From PALSA-1003 sp963741315 (GTDB lineage: Bacteria; Pseudomonadota; Gammaproteobacteria; Burkholderiales; Casimicrobiaceae): DNA of 64,000 nucleotides. The DNA lies in the NCBI GenBank assembly GCA_963741315.1, contig CAVUHK010000005.1, forward strand, positions 650,221 to 714,220. The letters are read 5' to 3'. The notes beneath the pieces are model-generated. The model worked only from the letters and a program-made list of their open reading frames with translations, did not search any database and had not been told where the DNA came from. This document shows positions 9,715 to 17,856 of the stretch, piece after piece (the first letter of the stretch is position 1; every line of letters starts with the position of its first letter). The translations under genes and the position numbers were made by a program.

Positions 9715-11351
9715 TCGATGGCCTGTGTCGAACGCGCGCGCTCGCGCAGCAGGAATTTCTGAATCTTGCCGGTGGACGTCTTGGGCAGCTCGCCGAAGAT
9801 GACACACTTGGGCGCCTTGAAGCGTGCCAGGTGCTTCCGGCAATGCTCGATCAGATCAGCCTCGGTCACGCTGGACTCGGGTCGGACTTCGACGAATGCG
9901 CAAGGCGTCTCGCCCCACTTGGAATCGGGCTGCGCGACCACCGCCACCGCCAGCACCGCCGGGTGCCGATACAGCGTGTCTTCGACTTCGAGCGAACTGA
10001 TGTTCTCGCCGCCGGAAATGATGATGTCCTTGGACCGGTCCTTGATCTTGACGTAGCCGTCGGGCTGCATCACGGCCAGGTCACCGGTGTGGAACCAGCC
10101 GCCGGCGAATGCCTCGGCGGTCGCCTGTGGATTCTTGAGGTAGCCCTTCATCGTGATGTTGCCGCGAAACATGATTTCGCCCATGGTCTCGCCGTCCCAC
10201 GGCACCGGCGCCATGGTATCGGCGTCGAGTACCGTCATGCCTTCCTCGCAGGTATAGCGCACGCCCTGCCGGCCATTGCGTTCGGTGCGATCGCCGATGT
10301 CCAGCGCGTTCCACTCGGCGTGCTTGGCGCATACCGCGGCCGGCCCGTAAGTCTCGGTCAGGCCGTAGACGTGGGTGATGTCGAAGCCCATCTGCTCCAT
10401 GCCCTCGATGACCGAACTTGGCGGCGCGGCGGCAGCGACCAGGCAATTCACCTTGTGCGTGATTCCGCGCTTCAACTCGGCGGGCGCATTGATGAGCATG
10501 GCGTGCACGATCGGCGCACCGCAATAGTGGGTGACCCTGTGCTCGCGGATCGCATCGAAGATGGGCGCGGCCTCGACGCGGCGCAGGCAGACGTTGGTCC
10601 CGGCGTTGGCCGCCATCGTCCACGCAAAGCACCAGCCGTTGCAGTGAAACATCGGCAGCGTCCACAAATACACCGCGTGGTGCGGCATGCCCCAGTCGAT
10701 GATGTTGGACAGCGAATTGAGATACGCACCGCGATGGTGGTAGACGACACCTTTGGGATTGCCGGTGGTGCCCGAAGTGTAGTTGAGCGAAATCGATTGC
10801 CACTCGTCGGCAGGATGGCGCCACTCGAATCCGGGATCGCCGGCGGCGATGAAGGCTTCGTATTCGGTCGAGCCGAGGCGCTTGCCGCCGGGGCCTTGCG
10901 GATCGTCGATGTCGATCACCAGCGGCCGCACCTGAAGCTGCGCGAGCGCAGCCGCGACGGTCGGGGAAAATTCGGTGTCGGTAATCAGCACCTTGGCGCC
11001 GCCATGCTGCAGCATGAAGGCGATGCTGTCCGCGTCGAGCCGGGTGTTGAGCGTGTTGAGCACGCCACCGGTCATCGGCACGCCGAAGTGCGCTTCGACC
11101 ATCTCCGGCGTATTGGACGCCATCAGCGCAACCGTTTCGCCGACGCGGATCCCGGCCGCGACCAACGCCGACGCCAGCCGACGCGAACGCGCGTAGGTCT
11201 CGGCCCAGGTATAGCGCCGCTCGCCGTGCACGACCGCCAGCTGGCGTGGATAGACGTAGGCGGTACGCGCGATCAGCGAGAGCGGCGTCAGCGGCGTGTA
11301 GTTCGCCGCATTGCGATCCAGGTCTTCCTCGAAGGGGCTGCGCTGGGGCAT
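9711..11351 (-). CDS. acyl-CoA synthetase (AMP-forming)
   Basis: ANL-superfamily fatty or aryl acid:CoA ligase (546 aa), which activates a carboxylic acid as acyl-AMP and then acyl-CoA. The motifs are in order: YTSGTTGNPKGV (P-loop), HVYGLTETYGP, GGWFHTGDLAV, IKDRSKDIIISGGENIS (hinge) and KTSTGKIQKFLLRE with the catalytic lysine. The frame is open upstream to 12068, but homology begins at MPQRSPFEEDLDRNAANYTP, so I start at 11351. It heads the hydratase-LivGFKHM cluster, which suggests uptake and activation of one substrate. A palindrome lies just upstream. Confidence 0.92.
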   Translation of the reverse strand: MPQRSPFEEDLDRNAANYTPLTPLSLIARTAYVYPRQLAVVHGERRYTWAETYARSRRLASALVAAGIRVGETVALMASNTPEMVEAHFGVPMTGGVLNTLNTRLDADSIAFMLQHGGAKVLITDTEFSPTVAAALAQLQVRPLVIDIDDPQGPGGKRLGSTEYEAFIAAGDPGFEWRHPADEWQSISLNYTSGTTGNPKGVVYHHRGAYLNSLSNIIDWGMPHHAVYLWTLPMFHCNGWCFAWTMAANAGTNVCLRRVEAAPIFDAIREHRVTHYCGAPIVHAMLINAPAELKRGITHKVNCLVAAAAPPSSVIEGMEQMGFDITHVYGLTETYGPAAVCAKHAEWNALDIGDRTERNGRQGVRYTCEEGMTVLDADTMAPVPWDGETMGEIMFRGNITMKGYLKNPQATAEAFAGGWFHTGDLAVMQPDGYVKIKDRSKDIIISGGENISSLEVEDTLYRHPAVLAVAVVAQPDSKWGETPCAFVEVRPESSVTEADLIEHCRKHLARFKAPKCVIFGELPKTSTGKIQKFLLRERARSTQAIE

Positions 11352-11358
11352 GGCCGAT

Positions 11359-11390
11359 GTTACCGGGTGGTTGTGCCGGCACATGGTAAC
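11359..11390. promoter_or_regulatory. candidate operator upstream of the acyl-CoA synthetase
   Basis: A perfect 12-bp palindrome TGTGCCGGCACA (11372-11383) lies between inverted GTTACC (11359-11364) and GGTAAC (11385-11390) arms, directly upstream of the synthetase start and in the divergent region shared with the cobalamin adenosyltransferase. The spacing suits a dimeric repressor (for example TetR or MarR type), but no such regulator gene is in the window. Confidence 0.35.
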
Positions 11391-11421
11391 GAATCCCTCC
11401 GAAAACACAATTGAGTCGCCG

Positions 11422-11450
11422 TTGTCCAGTATTCGAGACGCTGCTATGCT
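11422..11450 (+). promoter_or_regulatory. putative sigma-70 promoter of the adenosyltransferase operon
   Basis: TTGTCC (11422-11427), 17-base spacer, TATGCT (11445-11450), followed about 45 bases later by the ATG. Both hexamers keep the most conserved positions. The short leader (about 40 nt) has no room for a cobalamin riboswitch. Confidence 0.5.
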
Positions 11451-11495
11451 CGTCGGCCATTCTGCGGGATAGCACGCAATCGTCGCATTGCCTCG

Positions 11496-12059
11496 ATGGG
11501 TCACCGTCTTTCGAAAATCGTCACCCGTACCGGCGACGCCGGAACCACCGGCCTCGGCGACGGCACGCGCGTGGCCAAGGACAGCGCGCGCATCGACGCC
11601 ATCGGCGCGGTCGACGAACTCAATTCGGTGCTCGGCGTGCTGCTTGCCGAGCCGCTGCCCGAACCCGTGAAGGCATGCCTGATCGAGATCCAGCACGACC
11701 TCTTCGATCTGGGCGGCGAACTGTCGATTCCCGGCTACCAGGCCGTTAGCGAGGCGCAGGCACTGCGCCTCGAAGACGCCGTCGAACGCTTCAATGCCGA
11801 TTTGCCGGCGCTCAAGGAATTCATCCTCCCGGGCGGATCTCGCGCCGCGAGCCTCGCCCATGTCGCGCGCACCGTCTGCCGTCGGGCCGAGCGTGCGCTG
11901 GTGCACCTGGGCACCACGGCCGAAGTGCGCGAGCCCGCCCGCAAATATCTCAATCGCCTGTCCGACCTGCTCTTTGTGCTGGCACGCGTGCTCAATCGCG
12001 CGGCCGGTGGCGCCGACGTGCTCTGGCGCAAGGACCGCGCAAGCGCGCGGCCCATCTGA
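11496..12059 (+). CDS. PduO-type cob(I)yrinic acid a,c-diamide adenosyltransferase
   Basis: Transfers adenosyl from ATP to cob(I)alamin to make adenosylcobalamin (187 aa). The N-terminal ATP-binding motif TRTGDAGTTGLGDGTRV and the five-helix core with RTVCRRAERALVHL and YLNRLSDLLFVLAR are diagnostic of the PduO/MMAB family, rather than CobA/BtuR. Two bases separate its stop from the sigma factor start, so the genes are co-transcribed. No B12-dependent enzyme gene is visible in the window. The name pduO or cobO depends on the annotation source. Confidence 0.95.
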   Translation: MGHRLSKIVTRTGDAGTTGLGDGTRVAKDSARIDAIGAVDELNSVLGVLLAEPLPEPVKACLIEIQHDLFDLGGELSIPGYQAVSEAQALRLEDAVERFNADLPALKEFILPGGSRAASLAHVARTVCRRAERALVHLGTTAEVREPARKYLNRLSDLLFVLARVLNRAAGGADVLWRKDRASARPI

Positions 12060-12061
12060 GC

Positions 12062-12652
12062 ATGGCAATCGATCCCGCCCGTCAGCTCGAGCGCAATGCC
12101 CGGCTGATGGACCTGCTCTCGCGTACCGCGCTGGCCGATCAGCGCGCGTTCGCTGAACTCTACAACCTCACCTCGGCGCATCTGTACGCGGTCGCGCTGC
12201 GTATATTGAGACAGTCTGCTTCCGCCGAGGAGGTGCTGCAGGAGTCGTTCGTCAACATCTGGCACCACGCGGGCTCGTACGTCGCCACGCGGAGCCAGCC
12301 CCTGACCTGGCTTACCAGCATCGTGCGCAATCGCTGCCTGGACCAGCTGCGCCGGCGCGAAGTCGACACCGTGACGATCGACGACGAGGATGAAGGCATG
12401 ACGCTGCCCGACGATGGCCCCACGCCCCTGGAGATGCTGGTCTCCGGCGCGGACGCGCGCGCCGTCAGGACATGCGTCGAGGCACTGGAGTCCGGCCAGA
12501 AGCAGGCAGTCGCGCTGGCGTTCTACCGCGGCCTGTCGCACGCCGAGCTGGCGACGCATCTGCACGAGCCGCTGGGCACGGTCAAATCGTGGGTGCGGCG
12601 CGGGCTGGAACGGCTCAAGGCGTGCCTCGATGCCGCCGGCGTGACGCGGTGA
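12062..12652 (+). CDS. ECF RNA polymerase sigma factor (SigK-like)
   Basis: Extracytoplasmic-function sigma factor (196 aa). Region 2 is LRILRQSASAEEVLQESFVN followed by WLTSIVRNRCLDQLRRR. Region 4 carries the helix-turn-helix AFYRGLSHAELATHLHEPLG, then TVKSWVRRGLERLKACL. It pairs with the anti-sigma gene ten bases downstream. The family context (RskA-like anti-sigma) suggests an envelope or oxidative stress response; the inducing signal is unknown. Confidence 0.92.
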   Translation: MAIDPARQLERNARLMDLLSRTALADQRAFAELYNLTSAHLYAVALRILRQSASAEEVLQESFVNIWHHAGSYVATRSQPLTWLTSIVRNRCLDQLRRREVDTVTIDDEDEGMTLPDDGPTPLEMLVSGADARAVRTCVEALESGQKQAVALAFYRGLSHAELATHLHEPLGTVKSWVRRGLERLKACLDAAGVTR

Positions 12653-12662
12653 CCGGCCGACC

Positions 12663-13367
12663 ATGAACTATCGCCAACCTGAACGCGCCGACGCCCTCGC
12701 AGCGCAGTACGTGCTGGGGACGATGTCGTCGCGGGCGCGGATCCGGTTTGCCAAGCTCGTCGCGGCCGACCCGGTGCTGGCCCGCACGGTCAGGGCGTGG
12801 GAGGAGCGGCTGCTGCCGTTCGCGGAGGGCATCGCGCCGGTCGCGCCGCCGCCGCAGGTCTGGTCGCGCATCGCCGCGCGCATCGAGCGCAAACGCACAT
12901 CCGAGCCGGCGGCGCCGTCGCTGTGGGCCAACCTGGGACTCTGGCGCGGCCTCACGCTCGCGGCCTTCGCGACCGCGCTGGCGCTTTCGGTGGTACTGCT
13001 CGCCCCGCCGGTCGAGCGCCCCGAGCAAAACCTCGTTGCGGTCCTCGCGGGTCCCGACGCCAAGCCGGCGCTGATCGCCACGGCCGAGCGCGGCGGACGC
13101 ACGCTGCTGATCAAGCCGATCGCGCCACTGACCATCGCCGCGGACAAGGCGCTGGAATTGTGGGCCTTGCCGGAGGGCGGTGCGCCGCGCTCGCTCGGCC
13201 TGATCTCACCCACGGGCATATTCCGCGTCGCGCTACCGCAACGCGTCGACGCCGCGCTGGCACGCGTTCCTGCGCTGGCGGTCAGCCTCGAGCCTGCCGG
13301 CGGGTCGACCACCGGCCTGCCGACCGGGCCGGTGCTGTACAGCGGATCGATCCAGCAGCTGTTCTAA
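12663..13367 (+). CDS. anti-sigma factor, RskA-like
   Basis: Membrane anti-sigma factor (234 aa). The N-terminal cytoplasmic region (RADALAAQYVLGTMSSRARIRF, WEERLLPFAEGI) would bind the adjacent sigma factor. One membrane helix follows (about 97-120, LTLAAFATALALSVVLLAPP). The periplasmic RskA-type C-terminal domain contains PLTIAADKALELWALPEGG and LISPTGIFRVALP. No HxxxCxxC zinc motif is seen, as expected for the RskA group. It follows the ECF sigma gene by 10 bases and converges with the FAH-family gene. Confidence 0.88.
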   Translation: MNYRQPERADALAAQYVLGTMSSRARIRFAKLVAADPVLARTVRAWEERLLPFAEGIAPVAPPPQVWSRIAARIERKRTSEPAAPSLWANLGLWRGLTLAAFATALALSVVLLAPPVERPEQNLVAVLAGPDAKPALIATAERGGRTLLIKPIAPLTIAADKALELWALPEGGAPRSLGLISPTGIFRVALPQRVDAALARVPALAVSLEPAGGSTTGLPTGPVLYSGSIQQLF

Positions 13368-13416
13368 GTCCCGCCGGCGCGCACGACAGCGATAGGACCC
13401 GTTGCGCCGCAGCGGA

Positions 13417-14436
13417 TCAGCGGGGCGAGCGAACCGTCTGGTCGATGGCGCCGAATATCGAGCGGCCGGCCGCGTCGAGCATTTCGATGCGAATCCGGTC
13501 CCCGAAGCGCATGAACGGCGTCGACGCCTTGCCGGTCTGGATGGTCTCGATGGTGCGCTGCTCGGCGATGCAGGCGTAGCCCGCGCCGCCTGCGGCAGCG
13601 GGCCGCCCCGGTCCGCCGTTTTCCTTGTTCGACACCGTGCCCGAGCCGACGATGCTGCCGGCCTCGAGATCGCGCGTCCTGGCGGCGTGCGCGATCAATT
13701 GCCCGAAGTGGAAAGTCATGTCGACGCCGGCGTTGGGCCGGCCGAACAGCGCGCCGTTGAAATGCGTGAGCAATGGCAAGTGCAGCCTGCCTTCGCGCCA
13801 CGCGTCGCCCAGTTCGTCGGGCGTCACCGCGACCGGCGAAAAACTCGACGCCGGCTTGGACTGGAAGAAGCCGAAGCCCTTGCCCAGCTCGCCGGGGATC
13901 AGGTTGCGCAGGCTCACGTCGTTGACCAGCATCACCAGGCGCACATGCGCGAGCGCGACGTCCGGCGCGACCCCCATCGGCACGTCGCCGGTAATGACCG
14001 CGACTTCGCCCTCGAAGTCGATGCCCCAGGCTTCATCGGCGAGCACGATGTCCTCGCAGGGACCGATGAAACTGTCCGAGCCGCCCTGGTACATCAAGGG
14101 ATCGGTCCAGAATTCCGGCGGCATGGTGGCGCCGCGCGCCTTGCGCACCAGCTCGACGTGATTGACGAACGCCGATCCGTCGGCCCACTGGTAGGCGCGC
14201 GGCAGCGGCGAGTGCGCCTGCCGCGCGTCGAAGGCGATCGCATGGCGCGACCCGCCATCGCCCGCGTCGAGCGCGACGGACAATTCGGAAAGCCGCGGCG
14301 CGATGCGCGGCCAGTCGTCGAGAGCGGCTTGCAGCGTCGGGGCAATGCCGGTCGCGGCAACCGCGCGGCCCAAGTCGCGCGAGACGACCACGAGCTGTCC
14401 GTCGCGCGTGCCATCCTTAAGCGTGGCGAGTTTCAT
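13417..14436 (-). CDS. fumarylacetoacetate hydrolase family protein
   Basis: FAH-fold hydrolase/decarboxylase (339 aa). The N-terminus MKLATLKDGTRDGQLVVVSR is typical of the group of about 330 residues found in betaproteobacteria. Metal-binding acids lie in GIDFEGEVAVITGDVPMGV, and VSLRNLIPGELGKGFGFFQ and GTVSNKENGG are conserved landmarks. The ATG at 14436 is preferred because the open frame upstream lies inside cysS. It probably acts on an acylpyruvate-type product of aromatic or amino acid breakdown; the substrate is not determinable. It follows cysS by 13 bases. Confidence 0.9.
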   Translation of the reverse strand: MKLATLKDGTRDGQLVVVSRDLGRAVAATGIAPTLQAALDDWPRIAPRLSELSVALDAGDGGSRHAIAFDARQAHSPLPRAYQWADGSAFVNHVELVRKARGATMPPEFWTDPLMYQGGSDSFIGPCEDIVLADEAWGIDFEGEVAVITGDVPMGVAPDVALAHVRLVMLVNDVSLRNLIPGELGKGFGFFQSKPASSFSPVAVTPDELGDAWREGRLHLPLLTHFNGALFGRPNAGVDMTFHFGQLIAHAARTRDLEAGSIVGSGTVSNKENGGPGRPAAAGGAGYACIAEQRTIETIQTGKASTPFMRFGDRIRIEMLDAAGRSIFGAIDQTVRSPR

Positions 14437-14449
14437 GACCAGCGCCGGC

Positions 14450-15853
14450 TCATGTCGGCCGCCGCCGCAGCGAATAGCCGTCGGGGCGGTCTTCCATCTC
14501 CCAACCCGCCGCCGCGAGTTCGGCGCGCAGGCGGTCCGCTTCGGCCCATTGCTTCGCGTCGCGAGCCGCAAGCCGCGACTGCGCGAGCGTTCGCACGGCG
14601 TCCGGAATCGTCTCCACCTTCGGCTGCCAGGTCGCGAGGCCGAGGCCGAGCACGCGATCGAAGGCCAGCAACGTCGCTTTCTTCGCTGGCGCGGGCAGAT
14701 CTCCGCGCAGCACTTCCCAGGCCACCGCCAGCGCGCGCGGCACGTTGAGGTCGTCGTTGATCTCGGCCGTGAAACGCTCGATGTAACCCGCATCGACCGC
14801 GCCCGATCCCTCCAGTGCGTGCACGCCATTGCGCATCCGCTCGAGCGCGGTCGTCGCGGCATCGAGCGCGTCCCAGGTGAAATTCATCTGCGTGCGGTAG
14901 TGCGCGGTCAGACAGAGGTAGCGATAGGCGAGCGGATCGTAACCCTTGTCGGTGAGCACCTTCAGGCGCAGGAAACCGCCCGCCGATTTCGCCATCTTGG
15001 CGTCGTTGGCCAGCAGGAAGTAGCCGTGCATCCAGAAGTTCGCCAGCCGCGTGCCCACGCGCGCCTCGGTCTGCGCGATCTCGTTGGTGTGATGCACCGG
15101 GATGTGATCCTCGCCGCCGCAATGGATGTCGAAGTAGTCGCCGAGGTACTTCTGCGCCATCGCCGAGCATTCGATGTGCCAGCCTGGAAAGCCGGTGCCC
15201 CAGGGGCTGTCCCATTCCATCTGGCGCTTTTCGCCGGGGGTGGAGAATTTCCAGAGCGCAAAGTCGGTGGCGCTTTTCTTTTCGCCCAGCTCGACGCGCC
15301 GGCCGCCGTCGAGCCCGGCCTTGTCGAGGCGCGCGAGGTAACCATAGCCCGGCTGTCGGCTGGTGTCGAAGTAGATGCCGTCCGAAGTCCGATACGTGTA
15401 GCCGTTCTTCTCGATGTCGGCGACGAAGCCGATCTGTTCGGCGATGTGGTCGGTCGCGCGGCACAGCGTGGTTGGCGGCTCGATGTTGAGCGCCGCCATG
15501 TCGGCGAGAAACGATTCGGTGTAGAGCTCGGCGATCTGCCACGCTGTCATGCCGGTGCGCCTCGAGCCGGCTTCCATCTTGTCCTCGCCGGTGTCGGCGT
15601 CGCTGGTGAGATGGCCCACGTCGGTGACGTTCATTACGTGCGTGACCGCGTAACCGTTCCATTCGAGCACCCGCTTCAAGACGTCCTCGAACAGGAACGT
15701 GCGGAAGTTGCCGATATGCTGGTAGTCGTAGACCGTCGGACCGCAGGTGTAGAGCCCGCAGCGGCCGGCGACCAGCGGTTCGAACTGGCGCCGGCTGCGC
15801 GTGTAGTTGTCGTAGAGTGCAAGAGGCTGCGGGAACTGCGGGGGCTGCGGCAT
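14450..15853 (-). CDS. cysS: cysteine--tRNA ligase
   Basis: Class I aminoacyl-tRNA synthetase charging tRNA-Cys (467 aa, normal size). The HIGH-type motif is YQHIGNFRTFL and the KMSKS-type loop is AKMAKSAGGFLRL. Zinc and active-site segments include YTCGPTVYD, FPGWHIECSAM and HCGGEDHIPVHHTNE. The ATG at 15853 gives MPQPPQFPQPLALYDNYTRS, which fits the family. The frame is open further upstream, but that stretch is the structured leader. The start codon lies inside one arm of a 15-bp inverted repeat, and an intrinsic terminator lies 14 bases upstream of the ATG (see separate entries), so expression is likely controlled in the leader. Confidence 0.97.
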   Translation of the reverse strand: MPQPPQFPQPLALYDNYTRSRRQFEPLVAGRCGLYTCGPTVYDYQHIGNFRTFLFEDVLKRVLEWNGYAVTHVMNVTDVGHLTSDADTGEDKMEAGSRRTGMTAWQIAELYTESFLADMAALNIEPPTTLCRATDHIAEQIGFVADIEKNGYTYRTSDGIYFDTSRQPGYGYLARLDKAGLDGGRRVELGEKKSATDFALWKFSTPGEKRQMEWDSPWGTGFPGWHIECSAMAQKYLGDYFDIHCGGEDHIPVHHTNEIAQTEARVGTRLANFWMHGYFLLANDAKMAKSAGGFLRLKVLTDKGYDPLAYRYLCLTAHYRTQMNFTWDALDAATTALERMRNGVHALEGSGAVDAGYIERFTAEINDDLNVPRALAVAWEVLRGDLPAPAKKATLLAFDRVLGLGLATWQPKVETIPDAVRTLAQSRLAARDAKQWAEADRLRAELAAAGWEMEDRPDGYSLRRRPT

Positions 15854-16021
15854 CGTCGATTCCAACAAAAAAGCCGCCTGGACGGTCCGGGCGGCTTCAG
15901 GGTCACACAGGGCAGTTTCAGACCGGCAAGCGCGCGAATCTCCCGCCCGGACAGCGGTCGTTGCTGCGATAGGTTGTGCGGCGCGGCGACATGGACCCAT
16001 GGTAGCGAATCGACGATGCCG
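15848..16021 (-). promoter_or_regulatory. cysS: cysS leader bounded by a 15-bp perfect inverted repeat
   Basis: CGGCATCGTCGATTC (15848-15862) and its exact reverse complement (16007-16021) bracket 144 bases. In the cysS mRNA the upstream arm would pair with the downstream arm, which contains the cysS start codon, and so hide it. The terminator hairpin lies inside this closed loop. The likeliest open frame in the leader (24 codons, ending at 15918) has only one Cys codon, so classical leader-peptide attenuation is not well supported. Confidence 0.55.
15867..15897 (-). terminator. intrinsic terminator in the cysS leader (possible attenuator)
   Basis: On the minus strand AAGCCGCC, a mismatch, GGAC/GTCC and GGCGGCTT form a strong hairpin followed by six T residues, ending 14 bases before the cysS ATG and in the same orientation as cysS. 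The neighbouring gene upstream is divergent, so there is no obvious upstream transcript to terminate. This makes leader attenuation of cysS a reasonable reading. It may alternatively be a relic of a lost upstream gene or the end of a small RNA. Confidence 0.65.
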
Positions 16022-16136
16022 GGGCAAGCCGACGACCGTTGTCCGATAGTTTGGCGTCATGACCGCGCAAGGTCGAACGCGCAAGCTGGCGGCGCGCCCG
16101 GCCTCGAGGCGAACGCTGTAAAATTGCCCCCTCTCG

Positions 16137-17846
16137 ATGCGCGCCTCCCCGCCTTCCCGATCCGTCGCCGACGACCGCGCACCGCTCACCCGCCGTGGCG
16201 TGGTCGCACTGCTGTTGCTGTTCGCGGTGATCTGGTTCGTCAATCTCGATTACCGGCGTTTGGTGCATCCCGACGAAGGCCGCTACGCCGAGATTGCGCG
16301 CGAAATGGCGGCGAGCGGCGATTGGGTCACGCCGCGCCTGAACGGCATCAAGTATTTCGAGAAGCCTGCCCTGCAATACTGGATCACCGCGGCGACATAC
16401 CGGGCTTTCGGAGTACAGCAGTGGACGGCGCGGCTATGGCCGGCTGGCGCCGGATTTCTCGGTGTGCTGTTCGTCGGTTACGTCGGACTGCGGCTTGGCG
16501 GTCCGCGTCAGGGGCTCTACAGCGCTGCCGTGCTGGGCAGTTGCCTGTGGTACGTCGGCAATGCGCATCTGCTGACACTGGACACCGGGCTGACCTTCTG
16601 GATGACCCTCGGACTGGGCAGCCTGTTCGTCGCGCAGCGCGACAGCGCGACGCCGCGCGAGCAGCGCTACTGGATGCTGCTGGCGTGGGCGGCGCTGGCG
16701 CTGGCCGTCCTGTCCAAGGGTCTCATCGGCGTGGTGCTGCCCGGCGGGGCGTTGGTGCTCTACACGCTGCTCACGCGCGACTGGGCGCTGTGGCGGCGGC
16801 TGCATCTGCTGGGCGGTAGCGCCGTGTTGCTCGCCATCGCGGCGCCATGGTTCGTGCTCGTGTCCATCCGCAATCCCGAGTTCTTCGATTTCTTCTTCAT
16901 CCACGAGCACTTCACGCGCTTCCTGACCAACGAGGCCCGGCGCGTCGAAGCGTGGTGGTTCTTCGTTCCGATGTTCATTGCCGGCATCCTGCCCTGGCTG
17001 CTGGTCTTCGCGTGGACCGCGAAGCGCTCGTGGACCGACGCGCCGATCGCCCGCAACGGCTTCTGCTGGCCGCGTTTCGCGCTGGTCTGGGCGGCGTTCA
17101 TCTTCGTCTTCTTCAGCGCTTCGGGATCGAAGCTGCCGTCGTACATCCTGCCGCTGTTTCCGGCACTTGCGCTGGTGATCGGCTGGCAGCTTGTGACCAT
17201 GTCCGATGCGCTGCTGTGGCGGCTGACGGTTCCCGCAGTGCTTTTCGGGGCCGGCGCGTGGCTGCTCGTGCTCCTCGGCTACGACACGCTCGCCGATCGC
17301 TGGCGCGACCCGGCGCAACCGTTGCTCCCGCTGCTTGCCTATGGCACGTGGATCAAGGTGGCACTAGGCGTGGCCTTTGCGGGCGGCATGGTGGCGCTGT
17401 GGGCGCTGCGCCAGGGCCGCAGGACGCTGGCCATCCTGGCGATTGCCTTCTCGACCCTGGTCATGACCCAGCTCATCGTCACCGGTCACGACACGCTCGC
17501 CGAGTCGCGTTCCAGCGCCCCCCTGCTCGCCCGCGTGACCGCGCAGCATGGCCCGCTGCGCGCCGATATCCCGTTCTACAGCGTCCATATGTACGATCAG
17601 ACGGTGCCGTACTATCTCGGTCGCACTGTGATCCAGGTTGAGCATCCCGACGAGCTGGCGATGGGCATCGCCAGCGAACCCTGGCGCGCCATCGCCAAGG
17701 TCGACGCCTGGCGCGCGATCTGGGCGGCAAGTGGCGACGCATATGCGATCATGCCGCCTGGCGAATTCGAGCAGTTGCGGCGCGAAGGCGTGCCCATGCG
17801 CGAGCTTGGCCGCGACGCGCGCCGTGTGATCGTCAGCCGGCAATAG
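16137..17846 (+). CDS. arnT: lipid A 4-amino-4-deoxy-L-arabinose transferase
   Basis: GT83-family inner-membrane glycosyltransferase (569 aa) that moves L-Ara4N from undecaprenyl phosphate onto lipid A in the periplasm. The first periplasmic loop has HPDEGRYAEIAREMAASGDW with the catalytic acidic residues and LNGIKYFEKPALQYW. About a dozen hydrophobic helices follow, then a soluble C-terminal domain from about residue 460. It starts the arn operon and is followed by arnE/F 10 bases later. A TAAAAT at 16119-16124 could be a -10, but no -35 and no PmrA box were found. Confidence 0.93.
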   Translation: MRASPPSRSVADDRAPLTRRGVVALLLLFAVIWFVNLDYRRLVHPDEGRYAEIAREMAASGDWVTPRLNGIKYFEKPALQYWITAATYRAFGVQQWTARLWPAGAGFLGVLFVGYVGLRLGGPRQGLYSAAVLGSCLWYVGNAHLLTLDTGLTFWMTLGLGSLFVAQRDSATPREQRYWMLLAWAALALAVLSKGLIGVVLPGGALVLYTLLTRDWALWRRLHLLGGSAVLLAIAAPWFVLVSIRNPEFFDFFFIHEHFTRFLTNEARRVEAWWFFVPMFIAGILPWLLVFAWTAKRSWTDAPIARNGFCWPRFALVWAAFIFVFFSASGSKLPSYILPLFPALALVIGWQLVTMSDALLWRLTVPAVLFGAGAWLLVLLGYDTLADRWRDPAQPLLPLLAYGTWIKVALGVAFAGGMVALWALRQGRRTLAILAIAFSTLVMTQLIVTGHDTLAESRSSAPLLARVTAQHGPLRADIPFYSVHMYDQTVPYYLGRTVIQVEHPDELAMGIASEPWRAIAKVDAWRAIWAASGDAYAIMPPGEFEQLRREGVPMRELGRDARRVIVSRQ

Positions 17847-17856
17847 AATCGACACC

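Noticed and set aside
11451..11495. Cobalamin riboswitch before the adenosyltransferase gene
   Set aside because: The leader is only about 40 nt; a riboswitch needs roughly 200 nt and the B12 box was not seen.
11352..12068. Upstream in-frame extension of the acyl-CoA synthetase to about 785 residues
   Set aside because: It runs antisense through the cobalamin adenosyltransferase gene and shows no family similarity; homology starts at MPQRSPFEED (11351).
15918..15992. Leader peptide of about 24 codons upstream of cysS as a classical Cys-codon attenuator
   Set aside because: It contains a single Cys codon, so ribosome stalling would not sense cysteinyl-tRNA well. The inverted repeat and terminator are better supported.
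15848..16021. The 15-bp inverted repeat as ends of a miniature transposable element
   Set aside because: No target-site duplication flanks the arms, and one arm is part of the cysS coding start, which a recent insertion would not explain.
16022..16136. PmrA-type box or clear sigma-70 promoter for the arn operon
   Set aside because: No CTTAAG-type repeats are present. The TAAAAT at 16119-16124 has no -35 and would leave almost no leader.
15854..16243. Upstream in-frame extension of cysS
   Set aside because: Low-similarity sequence translated from the structured leader and from the start of the divergent arnT; the canonical N-terminus begins at 15853.
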